A DNA stretch of 64,000 nucleotides, taken from contig OX940863.1 in assembly GCA_954871525.1 (NCBI GenBank), positions 40,162,501 through 40,226,500 on the forward strand, written 5' to 3'. Each line of letters starts with the position of its first letter. Position 1 is the first letter of the stretch. Positions 32,654 to 43,425 of the stretch are shown here, one piece after another. Source of the DNA: Parietaria judaica (taxonomy: Eukaryota; Streptophyta; Magnoliopsida; Rosales; Urticaceae). The notes beneath the pieces were generated by a model. The model did not search any database and was not told where the DNA came from. It worked only from the letters and a program-made list of their open reading frames with translations. Made by a program: the position numbers and the translations under genes.

Positions 32654-33410
32654 TGTTGAGGGCGATTTTCACCACCCTCTTCGAGTCACAAAAATAATCA
32701 CAAAGAACAAGTTAACAACAATGATCAGTGAATATCTTTGATTTATCATGTTTCCGACAAGAGCTCGGTTCTCTTTCGTTGAATAGCTGGACAGTTGAAG
32801 GATCAAGTACCAAGAACTTTCTCTATTTCTTAAGTCTTTCTCTTACAGGGCTTTTCTCTCTTTTCTCTCTGGTTTCTTCTCCTTTTTTCCCCAACCCTTA
32901 CAAATGAGGCTTAACTTGCCTTTTATAGAGTTTACATTTGCCTTCTCACACTTTTCCCGCCTTTTGCCACCTCCCATCACTAGCTTTTCCGGGAGTGATT
33001 CGAGGAAGGCCTGGTTAACCCATGCCTTACGTCATTCTAGAGCAGTTGGCCAGAGTGGGTAGGTGGGCATCATTAAATGCACATCTCGTCAGTGGTCATT
33101 CGGCTCTGCACGCCTTGTCGTCGATGCCTCTCGTCGAGTGGGTAGGTGGACATCATTAAATGCACGTCTCGTCAATGGTCATTCGGCTCTGCATGCCTCG
33201 TCGTCGATGCCCCTCGTCGAGGTGTGATGGGACACTTCGTCGCGGTTCACTTTTGCCCTAGTCAGACTTCGTCGCGGGTTAACCTTCCTCGAGGATGTTC
33301 CTTGGTTGACCATCGGTCAACGGACTTCCTCGCCCTCATTTCACGTCGTTTTAGGGATAAAACGACACGAGTTGTGTTGAGGATGAATTTGACCAAATCC
33401 GACCTTAATA
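32654..33410 (-). repeat. 5' LTR of Tat1
   Basis: Same length as the 3' LTR. Its outer end carries a C-to-T change (plus-strand ttaata instead of ttaaca). It contains the same TATA box and ATTAAATGCAC motifs as the other copy. Confidence 0.95.
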
Positions 33411-33415
33411 GTTTC

Positions 33416-34022
33416 CTGAAACGTCGTTCAAGCAGGGAGACCTTTAGACCACTGCGTATTCCACCATATTTCAAGACAGTAGTCTAGCTTTCCGCTACTG
33501 TTTTAAACAGTGGTCCAACAATATATATGTAGTCTCTAAATTTTCATTAAGAAAATTATCTATGAATAATTCAACATGTAATATGAAGAAAAATAGGTCA
33601 AGAAAATTATCTGAAATAAAAAAAAGTATTAGAGGATGGAAGATTGATGTAGTTTATAGAATAAAAATAAAAAGGAATAAGGGTATTTTGATGATTAGGA
33701 AAATAATATACATATAATTAATTTTCAAAATTTGTAGTAGTGCTAGTTATTGTACATAGAAGAGCATCAAAATAAATGAATGAGGACACTCTGGCTGGCT
33801 AGTACATTTGGAGTTGAACAACACATCAATAATTCCTGCTAAAAAAAAGGAAAAGAAAGTAGAAAAAATTCATATATTTTGGTAGAAATGAAATACACAG
33901 CAAATAATATGGATTGTCTGGTCCTCACGAACTCTTTGCCATTCTACTTCGTCTCAGATTCTTGTTTACTGCATATATTGCTCATTTAGATATCAGATTC
34001 TTACTTTGATTATTATTATTAT
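33416..34022. other. Spacer between Tat1 and the small plastid-type gene
   Basis: AT-rich. The first 65 bases continue the older sequence that Tat1 split. The end is the 3' UTR side of the gene at 34023-34521. No other feature seen. Confidence 0.5.
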
Positions 34023-34521
34023 TCATTCCTCTGAGGTCTCCCTCCTGCCCCTCCCAAAGGCAACCTCATCCAAGCTTTGCCCGCTTCGACGGTACCTGCC
34101 CCCGGCCGCCAAAAACTCCGGGCACGGCCTGTATGCCTTGATCGGCCACCACCCGAACCCCGGAACGGTCGCGATTCCTCCCTGAATTCTTCCTTCTCCG
34201 TTGCACCCGTTTTCTACTTCCTCTCTCCCACAAGCCTTGCAACCACTGCCACCAACAGCTCACAGATTGTGTACATCTACAAATTGTGTAGTTGAAAATT
34301 CCAGTAGTTTGTGAGAAAATGGAGATATACCTTAGGGGAGGCTTGGGAGAGTCATCTGATTCGAGCTCCGAAGAGCCTTGTTCCACTGCAGAAGCTGTGC
34401 AGCGAGGCCAAGAGCGAGAATTGAGAGGCTTGAAACTCCATGGCTGTCGTTTCGGAGCTGTTGAGGAATGATGGAGTGGAAAGGATTGAAGGTTGTGTGG
34501 TGCTTGAACTGCAATTCCCAT
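34023..34521 (-). CDS. Small conserved Cys-containing protein, probably plastid-targeted
   Basis: Two exons, 34521-34331 and 34245-34023, joined across an 85-nt GT-AG intron give 137 residues. The ATG at 34521 starts MGIAVQAPHNL. The first 60 or so residues are rich in Ser, Pro and Arg and poor in acidic residues, as in chloroplast transit peptides. The mature part begins SGCKACGREEVENGC and continues GEGRIQGGIATVPGFGWW, AYRPCPEF, GGRYRRSGQSLDEVAFG. The pattern of CxxC and further Cys with invariant-looking GWWP is one I associate with a conserved plant family of unknown function; I cannot give a gene name. A reading that ignores the intron gives a different C-terminus and is rejected. A metal-binding or assembly role in plastids would be a guess. 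Confidence 0.75.
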
Positions 34522-34893
34522 CTCTCTCTCGCGACTCACCAACGAAGAAGATAAGAGAGAGAGAAAGAATAACAATGCTATCATAAACCAGAATAAATAA
34601 TTTTGTGTTCTAAATTAGAATCATGGTTTTAAATGTCGTTTTTGACGCGGTTCCGCTCACTCTATTTTACGGGCATGCTGTCAACAGAAAAAAATGAAAA
34701 AAGGCATGTCGCATGCTGTATGACGACAAAAATATCGATAGAAAACAAAAAATAATTTTTAATATTTCAATAATATTTTTATATATGATTAAAATCACCA
34801 TTTTAGTAAAGATAAGACATAAATACCTGAATATATTATCTTGATATAAGTTTAAAATTATTTCTTTAGTAATTTAAAAGTTTTAAGTTATAA
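34522..34893. other. Upstream region of the small plastid-type gene
   Basis: Contains the presumed promoter of the gene ending at 34521, then AT-rich DNA. No coding signal. Confidence 0.5.
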
Positions 34894-34903
34894 TTATATT
34901 TAT

Positions 34904-35362
34904 GGGTTAATGATGACAAAAATACCTAATGTTTTGTCAAAGAACTCCTCGTGTACCTAAAGTTTAAAAGCGGTGACAAAAATACCCAAAGTCGCATTTG
35001 GGGCGTTGATCACTCCATTCTTGTAACGCAGTTAACATACCCGTTAACTCTGGTCACGTGGACAAACATGAGTTGCTGACATAACAATTTTTTATCACGT
35101 GGACGAGCCCACATCAGTTTCGTTTACGACAAAATAACGAATTAAACCCCTAATTAGGCTCGTCCACGAGGCAAAAAATTATTGTGTGAGCAACCCACAT
35201 TTGTCCACGTGGCCAGAGTTAACAGGTAAGTCAACTGCGTTACAAAATAGAGTGGTCAACGCCCTAAATGTGACTTTGGGTATTTTTGCCACTACTTTTA
35301 GACTTTAAGTACACGAGGGGTTCTTTGACCAAACTTAGAATATTTTCGGCCGTCATTAACCC
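34904..35362. mobile_element. Foldback MITE, Mutator-like
   Basis: A 459-bp element: GGGTTAATGATGACAAAAAT on the left and its inverted counterpart ending CATTAACCC on the right. The arms of roughly 200 bp cover almost the whole element. A 10-bp direct repeat, ttatatttat, flanks it at 34894-34903 and 35363-35372. Duplication length and long TIRs suggest a Mutator-type MITE. It is non-coding. Confidence 0.85.
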
Positions 35363-35372
35363 TTATATTTAT

Positions 35373-36612
35373 AAATTATTTTATTATTATAAAATTATAT
35401 ATATATCTAATATTAGTATTTCTATAAATACATTCTGGGATAATTTTTGTTATGAAAAACTTAAAATTGTTATGATATATTTAGTATTTACTGCCCTCTA
35501 ACTTTCAGTACTAAATCACTAGAAAAAGACAAAAATAAGGACTTTTCAAATAAGGAAATAAAATTGTTATATTTATAAGGCTCATCGGATGGGACTCGGG
35601 AGAACATTGGTTTAGGCCTTAGAATATTAGAGTTTTATTTATTTATATTTATTGGTTGGAATAATATAAATGGTACGAGACTACTTTATTTGCATTTCTT
35701 CATTTTCTCTTTCTTCCATTTTCCCTAATTCATTTTCTTCTCCATTGTTTCTTATCAAGCTCTGCAAAAATTGGTTAACTTAGCTTTTAAGCGAAAATCA
35801 AGCCTCTTTCCGTCGTTTTTTATCCTCAATGAAATGCGAAAATTGGTCGACTTACGAGAGTCATTTCGCAAAAATAGAAAACGACAGCGAAATCCGTAGG
35901 ATTTTGTGTTGTTCAACTGGTTTTAGCGGCACGCCGACGACGTTTCGCCGGAGTGCAGCGAAATTTAGAACCATGTTTAGAAGTACCGGGGTTTAAAATA
36001 TCGTCGATTGTCTCTCCTATAATCATTTTTTGGACTTTATCGGTAACTTATGTATGCTAATCGTTATCTTTTTATTCTTTTCGATCAATTATCTCTTGAT
36101 TATAGACCTGATACATCTATTTTTTATTTTATTTTTATAAAAAACAACATCATAAAAAATCGAGCCAGTTACCCACCAATTATGGAAAAAAAATTGAGGC
36201 ATAAATATCTCAAGTTCTGATTTTATGTGTTTTTAAAGTATCTTTTTCAAATTTTCGTGTTGGTTAAGATGGATAATGGACACTTGTTAAGATTTATGAT
36301 TCGATGTTGGTTTTCTTACAAATTTATAAATTTTGTTGACATTTAGGAGTTTTTATAAGTTTTTAAATTGTGAAGGTTAATAATTATGTTTAAAATGAAC
36401 AAAGTTTGTATTTTACATTTGTGGGAATATACTTTTGAATATTTATGAATGTCTTGTTGAATATTAATATGAAATTTTGATTCTAGTGTTTTCTTCTCTA
36501 GATATGTTGATATAAAAAAAAAGTTCATGTGGCATAAGTACCAAATTTTAGATTTTAGGGATTTCAAGATATGTTATCAATTTTTCTTGTTGATTTGAAT
36601 TTTAATAATAAT
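35373..36612. other. AT-rich spacer
   Basis: No coding region supported. A CT-rich patch with short GC-rich words at 35690-35960 might be a gene leader or old transposon, but nothing recognisable follows. Confidence 0.45.
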
Positions 36613-36620
36613 AATAATAA

Positions 36621-37950
36621 TAGGGGTGAACAAACGGGTATTTGGTGCGGTTTTTTATACAAAAAAAGACCGAATATCGCATTTCGATATTTTCAAAATG
36701 ACAACCGAATACCCTATTTTTAAAGAAGAAAACCACATTTACCGTATAATATGTATTCGGTATTCGGTTGCTGTAGTATAGGTTTTTTTTTCCCTCATTA
36801 ACCACTTTTAATATCCACATCTATATAAACTAACTACTAATATTACATATATAAAATACTAATATTACTCATAAACATTCTACTAATATTACACAATATT
36901 ACACCAAGAGAATATAGAAGAAAAATATTTTTGAAGTGTTATAAGTAGGGGTGAAAATTTTGTACTCGGTTCCCGGTTTTGTCCCGGTTCTGGTCCCGGT
37001 ACCGGACCGTTTTTGGCAAAAAATCAGTTTTTTCTTTTTACTATAACCTAAAAAGAGACGTCCCGGTTCCGGTTTGAAAAACCAAAACCAAAACCAATTC
37101 AAAATCTGAAATTCCCAGTTTTCTTGTCCCGGTTCCGGTTTTACGTCGTTTTGTTGTAAGTTTGTCGTTTTTTTAGCATGTCATTTCTTATAAGTCGTTT
37201 ATTATTAGGGTTTTAATCCTTTTTTTTTTTCCAGCCCATTATTTTAACGTGTCATTTTTTTTTCCAGCCATTACTCGGTATTTTATTTAACATGTCATTT
37301 CTTATATATCGTTTTGTTATAAAAAATAATTTGTTTGTACTCGGTATTTACTATTTAGCATTTTAGACTCGGTTTTTTGCACTGAGATTTGGATTTGGCA
37401 TTGTGAAGTTCACGACGTGAACTCGGATCTTGCATTTGTTTATTTTGTATTTTGCTTTTGTACTCGGATTTGGTATTTTACATTTTGGATTTGGTTTTTT
37501 TCATGTTTTTTTCTTGGATTTTGTCCCGGATTTGTCCCGGTTTTCGTCCTGAATTTTGGTCCTAAAAAAATCGGGATTTTAATCGGTGTCCCGGTCCCGG
37601 TTCTGATTTAAAACATAAACAAGGAATTTTCAGAACCAGAACCAAAACCGGGACAGAAAACTGTATCCTGATTTTTCCTGGACAGGGATAAAAAATAGTC
37701 AAATTCCCGATTCCCGGTTCTGGTTTCAGCCCTAGTTATAAGTATAGTCCATAGAAAATATAAGATATAATATTAGATTTGGTAAAGCAGTAAAACCGGG
37801 TAAGAGGTTGCAAATTTCACATTAAACCGAAAACCTTGTTATAACCTAATTTGGGTATTGGGCTTTTTCTTTAGTATATTCGGTTTAATGCGGTGTGATC
37901 GGTTTTCGATAAAAAAAAAATCGGTTTACGCTTTATTTTGTTCACCTCTA
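36621..37950. mobile_element. hAT MITE (same family as 6595-7164) split by another MITE
   Basis: Begins TAGGGGTGAACAAACGGG and ends TTGTTCACCTCTA, the inverted copy. After subtracting the inner insertion the element is about 530 bp and matches 6595-7164 in its cggtattcgg-type interior. The left flank is an (ATA)n run and the right flank reads atgataaa, so the original duplication is no longer clear. Confidence 0.8.
36946..37734. mobile_element. Nested hAT MITE
   Basis: Starts TAGGGGTGAAAATTTTG and ends GGTTTCAGCCCTA. The exact 8-bp duplication gttataag is at 36938-36945 and 37735-37742. The interior is rich in tcccggttccggt-type repeats. It inserted into the older MITE at 36621-37950. Confidence 0.9.
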
Positions 37951-37958
37951 ATGATAAA

Positions 37959-38432
37959 TATAATGATAATCTTAAAGTTGTTAGTTTCATTTCCAGATTA
38001 CTCAATTTCCTAGTTTTCAATCTCTTTAGGAAAAAGTACCAATTTTTGGGAAATTTCAAGGTACATTTTCATTTTTTTTTATTTACTGTTCAAAGATGAA
38101 TATAACTATAAATATGTGAGTTCGTTTATTTCATTTTTTGTATTTTTCAATTTCTTGAAGTTTTCACTCGTTGGTGGAGAGGATGGGTCCAAATGCCGCT
38201 ATCATATGAGGAGAATGTGAAAATGGAGCTGGCAAGCTAGGCTGGCGACTGCTACTTCCAAATGACATTGTCTTAAATTGTGATGACAAGTCATCATAGC
38301 GTTGTCATACAAATATCTACGTGAATTACATCCATGCAAGTAGCAATCGAATATAGAAACTCCCTCATCATCTAGATTGTTGGGAGATTTTTTTATCTCC
38401 ATATCAGGAATCCAGAATGTATCCCTCGCTAG
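37959..38432. other. Spacer left of the second Tat element
   Basis: AT-rich, with no confirmed gene. The last part could be one side of an exon interrupted by the Tat insertion; the other side would be 58733-58880. Confidence 0.4.
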
Positions 38433-38738
38433 AAAGTTGTTGAGCGTGATTCGTACACACAACAATCACAAAAAGATATTTATTCCTTTTGTTCTTATCA
38501 ATGAGATTCGGTTTTTCTCTCTTTACAACCTAAGAACTTGCTCTGTGCAACTCTTATTTCTTTTCTATTCTCTCTTTTTTTTCGATCCCCCTCTCTTCTC
38601 ATTCTCTGGCCTTTATATAGCCCAGCTTCGAAGCTCCTCGGTGTCCCATCGACCCACTGTCCCAGGCTTCTGGCAAAAGGGGCCTGATTCGTCTCCTTTG
38701 CGTGTCCCGAATTTGCGGGGTTTCCTTCGAGGTAATAC

Positions 38739-39012
38739 TATTAAATGCCCATCCCATCGAAGCCCCTTGGCATTAAATGCCCATCTTGTCGAAGCTCTTT
38801 GGCATTAAATGCCCACCTCGTCGAAGCTTCTTGGCATTAAATGCCCGTCTTGTCGAAGCTTATCGGCATTAAATGCCCACCTCGTCGAAGCTCCTTGGCA
38901 TTAAATGCCCGTCTTGTCGAAGCTTCTTGGCATTAAATGCCCATCTTGTCGAAGCTCCTTGGCATTAAATGCCCACCTCGTCGAAGCTTCTTGGCATTAA
39001 ATGCCCATCTTA
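38739..39012. repeat. 32-bp LTR repeat with ATTAAATGCCC core
   Basis: Eight to nine units of cattaaatgcccatctt + gtcgaagctccttgg, with alternation between acctcgtcg and tcttgtcg variants. The other LTR of Tat2 carries the same array (about 58077-58350). Confidence 0.92.
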
Positions 39013-39090
39013 TCAGCCGTTGTCGGTTCTCCTCCTCTCGTCCGTCTCATCTGTTCCTTTATCGGGCCTTAATACTGTCGGCTCTAGGCG

Positions 39091-39300
39091 TTGTCGATCT
39101 TCGGGCGTCGTTGATCTTCGGGCGTCGTCGACTTTCGGGTGTCGCCGACCTTCGAGTGTCGTCGACCTTCGGGTGTTGCTGACCTTCGGGCGTCGTCGTC
39201 CTTCGGGTGTCACAGACCTTCGGGTGTCGTCGACCCTCGGGTGTCGTCGACCCTCGGGTGTCGTCGACCCTCGGGTGTTGTCGACCTTCGGGTGTCGTCA
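39091..39300. repeat. 17-bp LTR repeat
   Basis: About twelve copies of gtcgtcgaccttcgggt. The partner LTR (about 58431-58590) has about nine. Open frames across it arise because 17-bp units without stops read through all three frames. Confidence 0.9.
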
Positions 39301-39927
39301 ACCCTTAACTCTGTCGACTCTGGGCATCGTCGATCTTTGATACTGTCGACCCTGGGAGTCGTCGACCTTAGGTATCGTCGACACTGGGGTTGATTCTCCA
39401 AAGTATTTTGAATGGGATCCGACTGGATCCGACCTTAACATTTAGTCCCCCATTTTATCCAGTGTTTTGGAACTGGGTAAAATAGAAGCTGGTCCTTTTA
39501 CACTGTATCTGTTGATCGTCGTCGATTTTGGGAGGTCGGCGATTCTGGGCGTCGTTCTACCTTCCCGACAAACTCTGACGCTGGGGCCCACTAGTACCTG
39601 CTTCGTAGGCTGCGCTTGCCTTGGGCAGGTGAAGCGTCATTTCTCATTAAGAGGGACTGCGCACACTCGAGTGTTTTCGGGATACGCAACAATCCTTCCA
39701 TCCGACCGATGCTTTTGTCATTTGCCTTCAAATCAGGGCCGTTGGATCAATTCACTCCCCTTGGCTTCCCCTTGTAACCGTTTGAGCGCTTTATAAATAC
39801 CACTTTTGCCATTTTCGTCATTTTTCTCCTCTTTTGCTCCTCCATTCTCTGCTTTTATCGTTACCTGCATTCCTGAGTTTCCCAATCTCCGGTCGTCTTG
39901 GTTGATATTTCTCTTCCCAATCACGTT

Positions 39928-42421
39928 ATGGCGGCTCCCGGAAAAATCTTTCTGACCAAGTCTCCTCCCTCGACTCTGAAGGAAGAGGCTCTTGCAACCG
40001 TGAGCCGCAAGTATTTTATGCGGGAGAATGTCTACGCCAGGCTCCCGATCGACGGCGAACTGGCCGACAATCCCCCAGAGGGTTGCGTCTGCCTCTACGA
40101 GGCCTTCTTCCGGCACGTCGGCCTCCATCTTCCGATGCCCAACATCATCCTCGCCTTCCTGTACGTCTTCAGACTGCCGATTACCCAGGTAGGGCCCAAC
40201 GTCCTCCGCCTCCTTTTGAGCACTCTGGTTATCGCCCGTGAACAGGGGGTAGAACTTTCTTTGGAGAATCTCATGCGTCTCTATGGCGTTACCCGGAATC
40301 CTTGCAACCTCGGTTGATTTATGTTGACGCACCGGCATCGGGAGCATGTCGTGCTGAATACACCGAGCAAGGAGTACTTATGGGAGCACAAGTACTTCTT
40401 CCTTCGGGTAAGTGTCCGTACCTTCGGCCCTTACCACGCCGACCTTCCTCGGGAGTGGGCCGTCGACGTACTGAAGTACTCTCCTCCGAGCGACGATGAT
40501 CGCTTTCGAAAGTTACGCCTGGCCCTTCTGGCCAACCCTCGACGGGATTGGTCCAATGACTTTACCGAGAATCGGATCATTCGGTCCGGCGTCTTCCAGG
40601 AGGCGATGATTCTCGGTCCTCCTCCAGCGTCACTTCTTCCGGAGGGCTTCTCCCGCGTGGTTGTGCCCGAAGATCCGACCGTGCCGAAGCCTAAAGCATC
40701 GAAGAAGAAGAAGAGGAAAGACGAGGCTAGGGCAGATTTTGTCGACCCCCCGCTGATGAGGATCTCTCTCCTGTGCCGTCACCCTCGGGGAAGCGGCCGG
40801 TTGAGGGGTCGACCGAGGCTCCTCTTCCAAAAAGGAGCAGAAGAACCCCCCCCGGTCATGCCTTTCGGCGCTGACTCTCGTCGAACGGTCCGGCAGAGCG
40901 ACGAAGCAGTCCCTTCTTCCGCTCGGAAAGAGAGAGCCAATTTTATCGATTCTTGATGATGTCGTCGTCCTTGATGATGTCGTCGTCCTCTCTCCGGACA
41001 CATCAATCGAAGCCCCCGCTTCCGGAGCCCCTGTTGCCGAATCGACTCTTGCCGCTCCGGCAGCTACAGAAGCCGCACCGGCGTCTGTGGATGCCCCGAC
41101 TCTACCATCGGTGAGGTCACCTTCCTCGTCGTTTTCTTCTGTTCCTCCCTCCTCGCCTTTCCGTGAGAAGGCTACTACTTCTCAGCTCTCGGCCCTCCTC
41201 CCTCCTCTCCCTTCTAGTGATTCGTCCCGGGAGGACTGGGAAAGCTACTCGATCGCAGTTTGCGACAGGTTGACCATGGGGCTTGCGGGGACCCGTCCCT
41301 GTGCTGATCCTTCTGACCAGTTTCTGGGCTATCCCGCTTTCGTCGGGAGCATTCTCAAGAGTGTCGCTCGTGCCAATGACATGCTCGCTTCGGCGCTGAA
41401 GGTCGAGCGGGAGGTTGAGGGGGAAAAACACGAGCTCGAGGAGAAACTCGCGGAGTCCGAGCGTTTATCCGAATTGGCCCGTTTTAACGAGCGGCAAGCC
41501 CGTAGGGAGGTCGACGACCTGCGTGCCCGGCTGAAAACGTCGACGGCCGTGGCGGAAGAGATGAGCTCCAAGCTTGATGCCACTGAGGCTAAGCTCAAGG
41601 AGCAAGAGCGGCTCGTCAATGCCGGGGAGAAACAGCTTGCCGAGGAGCGGAAGCGCTACGGCTCAGTCGAGGAAAATCTTGGGGGGACTTTGCGAGATGC
41701 GTCCGATTGTTTATCCCGCGTCGCCGAAGCCGTAGGGTTACCGCCGTCCGAGAAGGACCATCTCGTGCCCCGGGTCGAGGAGCTTGTTTCCCAGCTCGGT
41801 CAAGCTAAGTCTGCTCTTCATACTGCCACCGAGGAGCGGGAATCGGCGGAGGCGGAGATAATCGAGGAGAAGCACGGCCGGTTGAGCCTATTCCAGAGTG
41901 CTTCGACGAAGCTCGGTCGTTTGCGGTAGAGGTTCGAGGCCCTGGATGAGTCCATCGACACCCACCGTCTCCTTGCTGGTTGTCGAGCCAACATCCTCCT
42001 GATCGAGGGCCTTCCCGCTGGGGCGACGATCAGAGATCTTAGGGCCCGCCTCCCCCGGTGGTATGCTCTTCGAGAGAAGTATACTGCCGAGGTGCAGAAG
42101 TTGGAGCAGAGAGCTGCCGAGGATCCCGACTCTCCTCCTCTTTCTCGCCACGACCCTCCGAGCCTCGACGATCGGCGACTGGCTTTGCTGGATGATGCTG
42201 CCCCGACCGAGGCTGCCCTGACCGAGCCGGAGCCGACCCCGACCGAGCCGGAGCATACTGAGGGGCATGAGGCGTTGCCCGTGCTGACTGGAGATGGAGG
42301 GGCTTTGTCCGCTTCGGCCCCTGAGCGGGCCCAGCTTCCTTCGACCGAAGGACAACAGACGCCCGACGCTTCCCAAGGCGCTGCCCGAGACATGGTAGAG
42401 GTCGTCGATCCTATTGTATAG
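39928..42421 (+). pseudogene. Antisense extra ORF of Tat2 (Transposase_28-like)
   Basis: Runs on the strand opposite to gag-pol, between the 3' LTR and integrase. The ATG at 39928 (MAAPGKIFLTKSPP) opens a frame containing CLYEAFFRHVGLHLP, LPITQVGPNVLRLL and, after an in-frame TGA (40315-40317), YLWEHKYFFLRV and PREWAVDVLKY. This resembles the Pfam family called putative gypsy-type transposon (Transposase_28). A basic Lys-rich stretch (KKKKRK) follows, then a frameshift between about 40850 and 41087. A long coiled coil comes next (KVEREVEGEKHELEEKLAES and following, 41400-41900), a TAG at 41927-41929, and an acidic Thr/Glu/Pro-rich tail to 42421. Known context: several Tat-lineage elements of plants carry such additional ORFs; function unknown. 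Two stops and a frameshift make this copy a pseudogene. Confidence 0.82.
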
Positions 42422-43025
42422 TTTTGGGCATCGACCCTTAGTTTGTAATTTCGCCGTCCCGGCGCCCCTTTGGTTTCAATGAGCATGAGAATTTTGTTGG
42501 TGCTGTATCTTCGGTTGTTTTATCTTTCCCTTTTGTTGGTGCTGTATCCTCAGTTGTGTTAACCTTCGATTCGCAAGGCCGGTGCGGGGTTGTTGGCTCC
42601 CCTTTGGTGCCTTCCCTTCGTATGCGAGAATGGTTCCCGAATCGGGATCCAGAACACTTAGCCTTCATAGAGATTTTTGTGGACGATGTTATTCGTCGGT
42701 TCTGCCGAGCCAACTGTCGTCGGCGTCGCCATTGTCTGGATTCGTAGCATTGTAGGGAATCTTTGGGTGTGGTTGGATATTTGCATATATCCGCCCCCTC
42801 CCCCCCTTTTTTTTGTTTTTTTTTTGTTTTTTGTTTTTTGTTTTTCATTATTTGCTTGTCATTGTCTGGTTAATAAATAGAACAAATGACATATCTTCGT
42901 GAAATAAAAATGTGCCAATGTTGCAAAGGCCCAACAATATGATCCCATAAGACGTATTTCTCCTTCGTAAATAATAAGATGATATCTGTATACCGAGCAC
43001 TAACCGGATGTGTCGGCAAGTATGC

Positions 43026-43345
43026 ATTGTGCGTCGGCGTTGCGCCGACTTGTATAGGCATCACGCCGCGGCATTGCGCCGATTAGGATAGGCATCGCGC
43101 CTCGGCATTGCGCCGACTAGTATAGGTGGCGGGGGGTGCTGGGCTTGCCGGGGCCTCCGTGCAGTCTCCGGCACTCCCCCGTGGCATTGCGCCGAATAAT
43201 AGTGGCGTTGCGCCGACTCTTCGTGGCATTGCGCCGACTCGTAGTGGCATCGCGCCGACTATTATTGGCATTGCGCCGACTCGTAGTGGCATTGCGCCAA
43301 CTATTATTGGCATTGCGTCGACTCGGAGTGGCATTGCGCCGACTA
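43026..43345. repeat. 21-bp tandem repeat inside Tat2
   Basis: About eight adjacent copies of ggcattgcgccgactcgtagt at 43177-43345 and looser copies from 43026. It lies between the antisense ORF and the end of integrase. The rest of 42422-43025 is non-coding, with a T-rich run near 42800-42850. Confidence 0.88.
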
Positions 43346-43425
43346 TTCGGACGAGTAATGATTGACAAAAGTGTTTTATTCATACGTAAAAGTAGCTTAC
43401 AGGGTGTACTTGCTGGCCAATGTCA

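Larger units (their letters stand above)
23846..33410 (-). mobile_element. Tat-type Ty3/gypsy retrotransposon, complete but decayed (Tat1)
   Basis: A 9,565-bp element with two 757-bp LTRs, flanked by gtttc at 23841-23845 and 33411-33415. Order on the minus strand: 5' LTR (32654-33410), primer-binding site, gag, zinc knuckle/protease, reverse transcriptase, RNase H, archaeal-type RNase H, integrase, a non-coding 2-kb region with tandem repeats, polypurine tract, 3' LTR (23846-24602). A second RNase H and the gene order point to the Tat lineage. Several stops and frameshifts break gag and pol. The LTRs differ at roughly 18-20 sites by eye (about 2.5%). Confidence 0.95.
38438..39440 (-). repeat. 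3' LTR of Tat2
   Basis: A 1,003-bp LTR. TATA (minus strand ctatataaagg) is near 38612-38622. It contains two tandem arrays: eight to nine 32-bp units (38739-39012) and about twelve 17-bp units (39091-39300). Confidence 0.93.

Noticed and set aside
38739..39400. CRISPR-like regularly spaced repeats and periodic frames
   Set aside because: The units are contiguous (32 and 17 bp) without unique spacers, lie in a plant LTR, and are present in both LTRs of one element.
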